DNA of 64,000 nucleotides, taken from NCBI GenBank assembly GCA_963703555.1, contig CAVPEV010000033.1, positions 55,289 through 119,288 on the forward strand, read 5' to 3'. Below are positions 8,908 to 19,415 of this stretch, one piece after another. The stretch's first letter is position 1. The number at the start of each line of letters is the position of its first letter. The notes beneath the pieces were generated by a model that did no database searches, was not told the DNA's origin, and worked only from the letters and a program-made list of their open reading frames with translations. The DNA comes from CAVPEV01 sp963703555 (GTDB taxonomy: Bacteria; Actinomycetota; Actinomycetes; Actinomycetales; Cellulomonadaceae). The position numbers and the translations under genes are program-made.

Positions 8908-10950
8908 GTGGCTGACCAGAACCCGTCGACAGATCCCGCACCCCAGGCTCGGTCGAACGGGGGCTACGACGCGAGCGCGATCACCGTCCTCGAGGGTCTC
9001 GAGGCGGTGCGCAAGCGCCCCGGCATGTACATCGGCTCCACCGGCGAGCGCGGCCTGCACCACCTGGTGTACGAGGTCGTCGACAACTCGGTGGACGAGG
9101 CGCTGGCCGGATACTGCGACACCATCGACGTGACGTTGCTGGCCGACGGCGGCGTGCGGGTCGTCGACAACGGACGTGGCATCCCGGTCGACATCGTCAA
9201 GTCGGAGGGCAAGCCGGCCATCGAGGTCGTGCTCACCGTCCTGCACGCGGGCGGGAAGTTCGGCGGTGTCGGCTATGCCGTGTCCGGTGGTCTGCACGGC
9301 GTGGGTGTGTCCGTCGTCAACGCCCTGTCCCGCCAGGTCGACGTGGAGGTCTGGCGGCAGGGCTACGCCTGGCGGCAGTCCTACCGGTACGGCGCGCCGG
9401 TGGCCCCCCTGGCCCGCGGCGAGGAGTCGTCCCGGACCGGTACCGCGGTGACGTTCTGGGCGGACGAGGAGATCTTCGAGACGACGACCTACGACTTCGA
9501 GACGCTGCGCTCACGGTTCCAGCAGATGGCATTCCTCAACAAGGGCCTGTCGATCCGGCTGACCGACGAGCGGACCCGGTTCATCGACACCGGTGACGAG
9601 GTCACCTCCCCCGACGAGGAGCTCGCCGTCGACGAGGCCGAGGCGATCCGCACGGTCAGCTACCGCTACGAGGGCGGTCTCATCGACTACGTGCGCCACC
9701 TCAACTCCGGCAAGAAGGTCGAGGTGGTGCACCCGCAGATCATCGACGTCTCGGCGGAGGACCGCGAGCGGCGGATCTCCGTGGAGATCGCGATGCAGTG
9801 GACCAACGGTTACTCCGAGTCGGTGCACACGTTCGCGAACACCATCTCCACGACGGAGGGCGGCACCCACGAGGAAGGTTTCCGGTCGGCGATGACTTCG
9901 CTGATCAACCGGTACGGGCGGGACAAGGCGATCCTCAAGGACAAGGACGAGAACCTGACCGGGGACGACGTCCGGGAAGGACTGACCGCCGTGCTGTCCG
10001 TGAAGCTCGGCGAACCGCAGTTCGAGGGCCAGACGAAGACGAAGCTGGGCAACACCGAGGCGCGGACCTTCGTGCAGAAGGTGGTCAACGACCAGTTCGG
10101 GGCGTGGTTGGAGTCCCATCCCACCGAGGCCCGGGACATCATCCGCAAGTCGCTGCAGGCGGCGGCGGCCCGTCTCGCCGCCCGGAAGGCGCGTGAGGCG
10201 ACGCGGCGCAAGGGCCTGCTGGACTCCAGCTCCATGCCCGGCAAGCTCAAGGACTGTCAGTCCAACAATGCGGCCGAGTGCGAGATCTACATCGTCGAGG
10301 GGGACTCTGCCGGCGGTTCGGCGGTGCGTGGCCGCAACCCGCGCACCCAGGCGATCCTGCCCATCCGCGGGAAGATCCTCAACGTCGAGCGGGCGCGACT
10401 GGACCGGGCGCTGGCCAACCAGGAGGTGCAGGCCCTCATCACAGCCTTCGGTACCGGCATCAGCGACGACTTCGACCTGTCGAAGCTCCGCTACCACAAG
10501 ATCGTCATCATGGCCGACGCCGACGTCGACGGTCAGCACATCCGCACCCTGCTGCTCACGCTCATGTACCGGTACATGCCGGAGCTCATCAAGCAAGGCC
10601 ACATCTACCTGGCCCAGCCACCGCTGTACCGGATCAAGTGGTCGAACTCCGCTCATGAGTACGTGTACTCCGACCGTGAGCGCGACGCCCTCCTCACCGA
10701 CGGACAGGCCCACGGCAAGCGCATCCCCAAGGACAACGGCATCCAGCGGTACAAGGGCCTCGGCGAGATGGACTACTCCGAGCTGTGGGAGACCACGATG
10801 TCGCCGGCGAACCGCACCTTGCTGCAGGTGACCATGGAGAACGCGGCCGCGGCGTCGGAGACGTTCACCATGCTCATGGGCGAGGACGTGGAGTCGCGCC
10901 GCTCGTTCATCCAGCGCAATGCCAAGGACGTGCGGTTCCTCGACATCTGA
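8908..10950 (+). CDS. gyrB: DNA gyrase subunit B
   Basis: ATPase subunit of gyrase, which introduces negative supercoils with GyrA. The 680-aa product starts at a GTG after AAGGAG. It contains the GHKL ATPase motifs (EVVDNSVDEAL, VDNGRGIPVD, VSGGLHGVGVSVVNALS), the TOPRIM motifs EGDSAGGSA and MADADVDGQHIRTLLLT, and the C-terminal KGLGEMDYSELWETTM and RNAKDVRFLDI. Tyr123 in GYAVSGG aligns with the tyrosine that FicT-type toxins adenylylate in other gyrases. The length is that of the short Gram-positive GyrB. Confidence 0.99.
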   Translation: MADQNPSTDPAPQARSNGGYDASAITVLEGLEAVRKRPGMYIGSTGERGLHHLVYEVVDNSVDEALAGYCDTIDVTLLADGGVRVVDNGRGIPVDIVKSEGKPAIEVVLTVLHAGGKFGGVGYAVSGGLHGVGVSVVNALSRQVDVEVWRQGYAWRQSYRYGAPVAPLARGEESSRTGTAVTFWADEEIFETTTYDFETLRSRFQQMAFLNKGLSIRLTDERTRFIDTGDEVTSPDEELAVDEAEAIRTVSYRYEGGLIDYVRHLNSGKKVEVVHPQIIDVSAEDRERRISVEIAMQWTNGYSESVHTFANTISTTEGGTHEEGFRSAMTSLINRYGRDKAILKDKDENLTGDDVREGLTAVLSVKLGEPQFEGQTKTKLGNTEARTFVQKVVNDQFGAWLESHPTEARDIIRKSLQAAAARLAARKAREATRRKGLLDSSSMPGKLKDCQSNNAAECEIYIVEGDSAGGSAVRGRNPRTQAILPIRGKILNVERARLDRALANQEVQALITAFGTGISDDFDLSKLRYHKIVIMADADVDGQHIRTLLLTLMYRYMPELIKQGHIYLAQPPLYRIKWSNSAHEYVYSDRERDALLTDGQAHGKRIPKDNGIQRYKGLGEMDYSELWETTMSPANRTLLQVTMENAAAASETFTMLMGEDVESRRSFIQRNAKDVRFLDI

Positions 10951-11006
10951 GGACCAGCGGCGCCCCGGCCTGTTCCCTGTCCCGCCTGACGAAGGACTGA
11001 CACACC

Positions 11007-13630
<2,624 letters not shown>

Positions 13631-13634
<4 letters not shown>

Positions 13635-14407
13635 CCAGCGACGCACACCCGCCGTCCATCCGGCCACAGCGCGCGCCGCGGCCGGCACCCGCCTCCCGAG
13701 CGACCGGCGTCGACGCCCGGCCGTCGGAGCAGCCCGACCAGCCGGCATCGGTGCCGGCGGAGCCTCGGGCCGACACAGCGGATGCGCGGAAGGCGGGCAC
13801 GAGCGGGTCCACGGTCCCGACGACGGGCATCCCTCCGACGAGGGCGCCGGTGCTCCCCGCGCCCAGCGCCAGCGTCGCCGACGCCCCGCTGCGCGCCCGT
13901 CCGGCGCCACAGCAGGCTGCTGCGCCACCGGTCGATGCCCACCCCACTGCGGCGGCGCCGCACGGTCCGGCCCGCACGTCGGTGCCGGCTGCGACCAGGC
14001 CCCCCGCCCCGGCCGCTCCCGCAGCAGCGGGGGCGGTGGCGGTCGGACCGCGACGTGTGCGGCTGGCCGTGTCCCGGGTGAACCCGTGGTCGGTGATGAA
14101 GCTGTCGTTCCTGCTGTCGGTGGCCGCCGGGGTCATGATCGTCATCGCTGCGGTGATCATCTGGCTGACGCTCGACGGCCTCGGGGTGTTCGGCACCATC
14201 AACGACCTCGCCAACACCGCCCTGGGCGCGGAGTCACAGGTGAGCATCATGGACTACGTCGGGTTCAGCCGGGTGGTGTCCGGAGCGACACTCGTCGCCG
14301 TGGTGGACGTGTTCCTGCTTACCGCCCTGTCCACGATCGGGGCGTTCCTCTACAACCTCACCGCCTCGCTGGTCGGCGGCCTGGACATGAGCCTCACCGA
14401 CGAGTGA
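13631..14407 (+). CDS. DUF3566 transmembrane protein
   Basis: Family of unknown function found next to gyrA in actinobacteria. The 258-aa product has a disordered Pro/Ala/Thr-rich N-terminus (about 1-135) and then the DUF3566 domain with two transmembrane segments (SFLLSVAAGVMIVIAAVIIW and LVAVVDVFLLTALSTIGAFL) separated by a short extracytoplasmic loop. It overlaps the gyrA stop by 4 nt, so expression is probably linked to the gyrase operon. The Pro-rich N-terminus suggests a cytoplasmic protein-interaction tail (inference). Confidence 0.9.
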
Positions 14408-14513
14408 CCGGACCTCGGCGGCACCCTGGTCAGTGAACCGCGCGAGGCCGGTGGGCAGGTTGGGCGGGTCGGGCCCCCTGGGGTAGGCTCGTTCGGCCGG
14501 ACGGCGACGTCAC

Positions 14514-14587
14514 GGGCCTATAGCTCAGACGGTTAGAGCGCTTCCCTGATAAGGAAGAGGTCACAGGTTCAAGTCCTGTTAGGCCCA
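14514..14587 (+). tRNA. tRNA-Ile (GAT)
   Basis: A 74-nt cloverleaf with acceptor arms GGGCCTA/TAGGCCC, T-loop GGTTCAAGTCC and anticodon GAT at 14548-14550 inside the stem CTTCC/GGAAG. CCA is not encoded. A possible -10 box (TAGGCT, 14484-14489) lies 24 nt upstream. tRNA-Ile(GAT) followed by tRNA-Ala(TGC) downstream of gyrA is a common actinobacterial arrangement. Confidence 0.97.
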
Positions 14588-14608
14588 CTCCCGAGCACTG
14601 GAGGACCG

Positions 14609-14725
14609 ATGAAGAAGGTGCTTGCCCTGCTGCTGGCTGGAGCAGTCGGCTACGGCGTGTGGCGCTGGTACGCGCAGGAGCACGCGGACCGGGACCTGTG
14701 GGCTGACGTCACCGACGCGGAGTGA
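14609..14725 (+). CDS. DLW-39 family small protein
   Basis: A 38-residue protein: KKVLALLLAGAVGYGVWRWY, then the family-defining RDLWADVTD and a stop. The first 20 residues form one short hydrophobic segment, so it is probably a single-pass membrane peptide. The DLW-39 family is named for this Asp-Leu-Trp motif and usual length; its function is unknown. The start follows a GAGGA ribosome-binding site. It is wedged between tRNA-Ile and tRNA-Ala. Confidence 0.88.
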   Translation: MKKVLALLLAGAVGYGVWRWYAQEHADRDLWADVTDAE

Positions 14726-14812
14726 TCGCGGGTCCCCACCCGTCGGCCTGCGCGGCGATGGCGCTGGCGGACCGGAGTCGAAGTCTCCGACGGCCGGTGG
14801 AGCCGCTCACGC

Positions 14813-14885
14813 GGGGCCATGGCGCAACTGGTAGCGCACCTGCTCTGCAAGCAGGGGGTTAGGGGTTCGAGTCCCCTTGGCTCCA
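14813..14885 (+). tRNA. tRNA-Ala (TGC)
   Basis: A 73-nt cloverleaf: acceptor GGGGCCA pairing with TGGCTCC (with a G-T pair), anticodon loop TCTGCAA with anticodon TGC at 14846-14848, and T-arm GGTTCGAGTCCCC. CCA is not encoded. The accessory patch with the Fic module begins right after it; I found no duplicated 3' end that would mark an integration event. Confidence 0.97.
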
Positions 14886-14898
14886 CAAATCGATACCT

Positions 14899-14934
14899 GA
14901 TGGTGCCTACTCCAACCCCGGAGTAGGCACCATC
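14899..14934 (+). terminator. Hairpin terminator after tRNA-Ala
   Basis: A perfect 15-bp stem: GATGGTGCCTACTCC (14899-14913), loop AACCCC, and GGAGTAGGCACCATC (14920-14934), 14 nt after the tRNA-Ala gene. There is no T-run, but strong U-less hairpins are common terminators in high-GC actinobacteria. Confidence 0.8.
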
Positions 14935-15342
14935 GCTGTTGTGAGATGGGCTCAGGACGGCATCCTCACCGATCGCTTCAGGAGCGCAGTGGTTGGCGCC
15001 CGCCGCATCCGCGAGAGCGAACAGCCCGGATGGCCAAGGCGGATGACCCCGCAGAGCGGCGTCGGCATGAGTTTGAGCACGCACGCAGTGGAAGTCCAGC
15101 ACCTGACGTGCATGGTTTGGCGCGGGTCCGAACCCGCCAGCAACCGCCCAGAACTCCTGTGAGCACGCGCTGCGTCCACCACGCAGGGTCATCGAGCGCG
15201 CTGTGACCCCCGTCTCGGTCCCGACGGCCTCGTGTACCACCAGCCAGACCATTGGGGCAGTCGGCTGCCGAAGAGCGCCTGGAGTCTCCTGCGGTGGTTC
15301 AGCGCACGGATGCAGCCCTGGGGTCTCGGGCGTGTAGGCCGG
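14935..15342. other. Gene-free stretch between tRNA-Ala terminator and toxin-antitoxin operon
   Basis: About 400 bp with no convincing coding region. The frames that stay open here have no ribosome-binding site and no recognisable motif. It may be decayed accessory DNA, but I see no insertion-sequence ends or repeats that prove it. Confidence 0.5.
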
Positions 15343-15348
15343 TACAGT
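15343..15348 (+). promoter_or_regulatory. -10 box for a leaderless antitoxin-toxin mRNA
   Basis: TACAGT at 15343-15348 ends 8 nt before the antitoxin ATG at 15357, and no ribosome-binding site lies between. This is the layout of a leaderless transcript, common in actinobacteria, in which transcription starts at or next to the start codon. Confidence 0.5.
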
Positions 15349-15356
15349 CGGTGTCC

Positions 15357-15539
15357 ATGGGACAGACCGACCGTCAGCGTGCGGCGCGCGTGAAGCGCGC
15401 TGTTGCCAATGAGCGGCTAGAGGGTCTGGTTGTGTCTGAGGACGCCAAGCGCATCGCGGACAGTTACGTGGTCGGCAAGGCGTCCGCCCGGGAAGCGGCC
15501 GCCAAGATCCGCGCCCGGTACGGGATCCCCGTCCGGTGA
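15357..15539 (+). CDS. VbhA-like antitoxin
   Basis: A 60-residue helical protein with the VbhA antitoxin layout. An N-terminal helix carries the Fic-inhibition motif (RAVANERLEGL, residues 14-24), followed by a second region, SEDAKRIADSYVVGKASARE. In VbhA-type antitoxins an (S/T)xxxE(G/N) helix pushes its Glu into the Fic ATP pocket. Here the motif reads NxxxEG (N18, E22, G23), so the Glu is kept and Ser/Thr is replaced by Asn. The gene overlaps fic by 4 nt (GTGA). An in-frame start at 15252 is less likely. Confidence 0.82.
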   Translation: MGQTDRQRAARVKRAVANERLEGLVVSEDAKRIADSYVVGKASAREAAAKIRARYGIPVR

Positions 15540-16132
15540 CGGACGTCGTCGACCCTTACCTTGATCCGGCGGTCGGCGACCTGCGCAACTTGCTCGGAGC
15601 GACATCGTCGGCCGTGTTGCGGGCTCTGGAGCCTCAGGCCGTCTTCGCCAACGAGCTTGAGCTGCCGGACGCCGGCATCTCGCGCAGCAACGACCTGACC
15701 GAGCTGCGGGCGATCCATGCTCAGCTGTTCAAGGGCGTCTATGACTGGGCGGGTCAGCTGCGCATCGTCGACATCAGGAAGAATCAGCAGGACGCGGGCT
15801 TCTTCATCCCGGTCGGCTACATCGAGCAGGCGGCCGGCTTCGTCTTCGCGGAGCTGGCACAGGCCGACGGCCTGGGCGGTCTGGCCAGGGGCGAGTTCGT
15901 CGGACGTCTGGCGTACTTCTACGACCAACTCAACTACATTCACCCGTTCCGTGAGGGCAACGGCCGAGCTCAGCGGGTGTTCTGGTCGCGGGTCGCCGCG
16001 GATGCTAGCTACGACGTCGCCTGGGACGACGTGGCCGGCGACGAGAACGACCGCGCCTGCCGTGCGGCGATGGACGACGACGACCGAGGACCGCTGCTGG
16101 CGATGTTCGGGCACATCGTCCGATCGAGATGA
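15536..16132 (+). CDS. fic: Fic-domain AMP-transferase toxin
   Basis: Fic enzymes transfer AMP from ATP to a hydroxyl side chain of a target protein. The 198-aa product carries the full active-site motif HPFREGNGRAQR at residues 136-147 (catalytic His136), matching HxFx(D/E)GNGRxxR, plus the upstream ATP-pocket region DWAGQLRIVDI. It lacks its own inhibitory helix; the preceding gene supplies it, making this a class I Fic pair. FicT relatives adenylylate GyrB/ParE, and gyrBA lies about 1.9 kb upstream. That target is inference. Start is a GTG overlapping the antitoxin stop. Confidence 0.93.
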   Translation: MTDVVDPYLDPAVGDLRNLLGATSSAVLRALEPQAVFANELELPDAGISRSNDLTELRAIHAQLFKGVYDWAGQLRIVDIRKNQQDAGFFIPVGYIEQAAGFVFAELAQADGLGGLARGEFVGRLAYFYDQLNYIHPFREGNGRAQRVFWSRVAADASYDVAWDDVAGDENDRACRAAMDDDDRGPLLAMFGHIVRSR

Positions 16133-16247
16133 GGAGCCTCGACCGCGTCATGAGTGCGTGTGAAGCCAAGTCAAGGGCCGCTGCGCGGAGCACACTTGCT
16201 CGTCGGCCAGCTCGCGCCCGGGCTCCGCATCACCACACCGGCTCGCC

Positions 16248-16718
16248 TCAACCGAGCCGACACCGTCCGACACTCCCGCCCAGCTTTTGCGCAGCGATCG
16301 TCGGCTCTACCGCTGGCCTCAGCGTCCGGGACACGACTCGCTCGCTCACGCCGAGGGTGATCCCGATCTGGTGGTACGACACGCCCTCGTCCCCGAGCCG
16401 CTCGGCTTCGGCACGCTGCTCGTCCGTCAGGTCGGCGCGTTCCAGCCCGCGGGTCGCAATGCCGGCCCGGCGCAGCGTCGCCGCCACGGTCTGGCGGTGG
16501 ACCCCGAAGCGTTCGGCGAGCTGGTAGGTGCTGTCGCCGGCCCGGTAGGCGTCGAGCAGGGCGGCGACCTGCTCGTTCGTCAGCCGAGTGAAGCGGCGGG
16601 GGAGTATCCGCAGGGTTTGAACCCCATCAGGTGTCTGAGCCTCGATCAGCGCCCGAATCGTCTCTGACCTGCGGCTCTGCCACTCCTGGGGGTTTGCGTA
16701 GCATCGCAGGACGTCCAC
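16248..16718 (-). CDS. Helix-turn-helix protein with two resolvase-like HTH units
   Basis: An orphan DNA-binding protein of unclear role, convergent with fic. The C-terminal half has two HTH repeats: LTNEQVAALLDAYRAGDSTY with AERFGVHRQTVAATLRRAGI, and LTDEQRAEAERLGDEGVSYH with GITLGVSERVVSRTL. These resemble the C-terminal HTH of serine recombinases and phage-type regulators, but no catalytic resolvase domain is present. I picked the GTG at 16718 (about 156 aa); the frame stays open to 16916 with an unconserved Arg/Pro-rich extension. It may be a remnant of a larger mobile-element gene. Confidence 0.6.
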   Translation of the reverse strand: MDVLRCYANPQEWQSRRSETIRALIEAQTPDGVQTLRILPRRFTRLTNEQVAALLDAYRAGDSTYQLAERFGVHRQTVAATLRRAGIATRGLERADLTDEQRAEAERLGDEGVSYHQIGITLGVSERVVSRTLRPAVEPTIAAQKLGGSVGRCRLG

Positions 16719-17032
16719 GTCTGTCGTGACGGTCGGCCCCCGGCCCCGGAGCGACGAGCCTCCCGTCGAGGACCACCCGGCGGAGCGTCTGCGCGCCGCG
16801 CGGGCAACGCCGAGCGCTGCCCGGCAAGGTGGACGGCGTGGTCGCGGCGCGCCATCTAACCGGCACGGCAGCGGCGACGCCGCGGCAACGGTGGACCGCA
16901 GGGATTCCGACCCCATCTGATCGCAAAGCCTTCCGCGCGGACCTTCACCCGGACGTCCGCACAGTGCTACTTTGCCGCCGAACGTCTGACAGCACTGCCG
17001 CTGCCGACGGCAGCGTGATGGGAGCGCACCGG

Positions 17033-18424
17033 ATGCGCGCGAGACTCGCGACCGCTGTTCTGCTCGTGCCAGCCTTGGTGCTGATGGCGCCGTCGGTGGC
17101 CGTTGCCGGCCCGGGGGAGCCAGACGGCCCGCCGCCGATCAGCCCGGTGGCGACGACGTGGCTGAGCCCGCGACTTGCGGAACTGACGTTCGACGACCCG
17201 CTGCTGGACCCGCCGTTCGCACAGACGAAGGTCCGGGTCCTCGTACCGCGGGGGTACTCGGGGTCCGCTGAGCCGTACCCGGTGGTCTACCTGCTGCACG
17301 GCGCCGGCGACACCTACGCGAGCTGGACGGACGAGAGCGCCGGGCAGGAGTCGCTGGAGTCGTTCACCGCGGACAAGAACGTCGTCATCGTCATGCCCGA
17401 CGCGGGTCGCCACCAGACCGCCGGCTGGTACTCCGACTGGTACAACGGCGGAGCAGGTGGGTCGCCGGCGTGGGAGACCTACCACATCGATCAGCTGATC
17501 CCGTACATCGACCGCACCTTCCACGTGCGGGCCGTTCGCAACGGCAGGATCGTCGCCGGCCTGTCGATGGGCGGGTTCGGGGCGATGAGCTATTCGGCAC
17601 GCCACCCGGACCTGTTCGTCGGGGCGTTCGCGTTCTCCGGCGCCCTGGACACCAACTACCTCGGGATCATCCCCGGCCCGTTGATGCAGGCTCAGCTGCC
17701 CACTGGCGTGTGGGGACCGAACAGCACCCAGGAGGTCCGTTGGCGCGGCCACAACCCGACCACCCTCGCGGGCAACCTGCGGGACGTCGCCCTGTGGTTC
17801 ACGACCGGTCGGGGGGTGGCCGGTGGTCCGGCCCAGACCCAGACCAGTGCGGTGGAGCTCGCCATGGAGGCCGGTGTCGCGGCGACGAACGACTCCTTCA
17901 ACCTGGCGCTGGACCGGGCGGGCATCGCGCACACGTATGAGCCGTACCCGGTGGGCGGTCATGTGTGGTGGTACTGGCAGGACGACTTTCACCGGGCGTG
18001 GCCGGTGATGCAGGCGTTGTTCGCCGCGAACCCGCCGGCGCCGACCGTCTTCGACTACCGGTCGATCGAACCGGAATTCAGCGTGTGGGGTTGGGATGTG
18101 GCGGCACACCGGGACGTCACCGAGTTCGTCTACCTGACGGGCGTGTCCGCGCAGGGGTTGACGGTGCGGGGCAGCGGCCGCGTCGACGTGACCACTCCGA
18201 GCGGCTACCACCCGATGGTCCGGTACTCGGTGACGACGACCGGTACGGCGGGCACGTCGACGCAGGTGGTGCGGGCGGACGCGCACGGCAGGCTTCACCT
18301 GACCGTCGACCTGGGGCCGTCGCACATGTTCCAGCAGTACACGGCGGCGCAGCGGACCGCCGAGGCGACGCATCCGCAGTACTGGAAGACCGCCACCGTC
18401 CAGATCGTCGCACAGGAGCGCTAG
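17033..18424 (+). CDS. Secreted alpha/beta-hydrolase, esterase D/antigen 85 type
   Basis: Probable extracytoplasmic carboxylesterase; the substrate is unknown. The signal peptide RARLATAVLLVPALVLMAP ends near AVA-GPG. The hydrolase domain has YPVVYLLHGAGDTYASW (oxyanion region), the nucleophile elbow GLSMGG and a late His in VGGHVWWYWQDD. A C-terminal beta-rich domain (last 110 residues) is not recognised. I chose the ATG at 17033 because GGGAG lies 8 nt upstream; an ATG at 17018 is possible. Length is 463 aa. It is a single gene, convergent with the ABC operon. Confidence 0.8.
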   Translation: MRARLATAVLLVPALVLMAPSVAVAGPGEPDGPPPISPVATTWLSPRLAELTFDDPLLDPPFAQTKVRVLVPRGYSGSAEPYPVVYLLHGAGDTYASWTDESAGQESLESFTADKNVVIVMPDAGRHQTAGWYSDWYNGGAGGSPAWETYHIDQLIPYIDRTFHVRAVRNGRIVAGLSMGGFGAMSYSARHPDLFVGAFAFSGALDTNYLGIIPGPLMQAQLPTGVWGPNSTQEVRWRGHNPTTLAGNLRDVALWFTTGRGVAGGPAQTQTSAVELAMEAGVAATNDSFNLALDRAGIAHTYEPYPVGGHVWWYWQDDFHRAWPVMQALFAANPPAPTVFDYRSIEPEFSVWGWDVAAHRDVTEFVYLTGVSAQGLTVRGSGRVDVTTPSGYHPMVRYSVTTTGTAGTSTQVVRADAHGRLHLTVDLGPSHMFQQYTAAQRTAEATHPQYWKTATVQIVAQER

Positions 18425-18539
18425 ACCGCCCGCCCGAGGTTCGCGCGCCGGCGGTGAGGAGACGGCACAGGTCACTGGCGGTTCGCACCACGGCGATACA
18501 GACTGCTCGCGGCCGCCTGCGGTGCTGCCTGGGCGCTGG

Positions 18540-19415
18540 TCAGGAGGACACGTCGGCGGTGGTGAACCGGCTCCAGGCGAGGGCTCCGAGCACCGCCACC
18601 CAGGCCGCCTGCACGGCGATCCCCTGACCGAGCACGCCCCAGTCCACCTGGATGCGCAGGAACTCCGCGAAGTCGAACCAGTGGTGGGTGAGCAGTCCGG
18701 GGTGGATGGCGTGCAACTGCGGCAGGGAGTCGAGCACGGAGGACACGATCGCCACGGCGACGGTGGCCACGATCGCGCCGATGGGCACCTCGGTGAGGGT
18801 GGAGAAGAACATCCCCACGGCCACCAGCCCGGTCAGGGACACGGCGACGTAGCCGGCGATGCCGGCGACCCGGGCCAACCCGGCGCTGAGCGGGACGGTG
18901 CTGCCGGACAGCAGGGCGAGGTCGGACAGCCCGAACAGCGCGGCGCCGACCACCAGCGCGACCAAGGTGATGGTCGCCACCGCAGCGACCGCGTAGAGGA
19001 CAGCGGCGACCGCCTTGACGGCGAGCAGCCGGGTCCGCGGCACCGGGACGACCAGCAGGTAGCGCAGCGTGCCGGCCGACGCCTCGCCGGCCACCGTGTC
19101 GCCGGCCACGATGCTGACCGTCAGCGGCAGGAGGAACGGCAGGCACAGGAACAACGACGCGATGGGCAGGAACAGCCCGTTGCTGGTCACCTGCCCGACG
19201 AAGCCGGGACCCTGGCCGCCCAGCGCGGAGTCCTTGGTGACGAACAGCACGATGCCCAGCAGCAGCGGGACCGCCGCGAGGCCGGCCAGCACGACGAGGT
19301 TGCGCCGCCGGCCGAACACCAGGCGCAGCTCGCTGCGCAGCAGCCGCCACCACGACCCGGGCACCGCCGTGACGGTGTCGGTGTCCGGTGCACGGAGGGT
19401 CTCAGCGAGCGACAT
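18540..19415 (-). CDS. ABC-2 type transporter permease
   Basis: Membrane subunit of an ABC exporter. The 291-aa protein has six hydrophobic segments in the ABC-2 pattern, with an early cytoplasmic stretch (WWRLLRSELRLVFGRRRN) and the conserved AGDTVAGEASAGTLRYLL region that contacts the ATPase. It overlaps the upstream ATP-binding gene by 14 nt and is third in the operon with the LolA-like protein. The substrate cannot be told from sequence; drug, lipid or peptide export are all seen in the family. Confidence 0.9.
   Translation of the reverse strand: MSLAETLRAPDTDTVTAVPGSWWRLLRSELRLVFGRRRNLVVLAGLAAVPLLLGIVLFVTKDSALGGQGPGFVGQVTSNGLFLPIASLFLCLPFLLPLTVSIVAGDTVAGEASAGTLRYLLVVPVPRTRLLAVKAVAAVLYAVAAVATITLVALVVGAALFGLSDLALLSGSTVPLSAGLARVAGIAGYVAVSLTGLVAVGMFFSTLTEVPIGAIVATVAVAIVSSVLDSLPQLHAIHPGLLTHHWFDFAEFLRIQVDWGVLGQGIAVQAAWVAVLGALAWSRFTTADVSS

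Noticed and set aside
14650..15252. 200-aa minus-strand open frame containing a GLEPLTPCLQSRC stretch
   Set aside because: That stretch is the antisense translation of tRNA-Ala, a well-known annotation artefact; no ribosome-binding site or other homology is seen.
14886..17032. Integrated phage or conjugative element
   Set aside because: No integrase, structural or transfer gene and no flanking direct repeats; the patch is too small.
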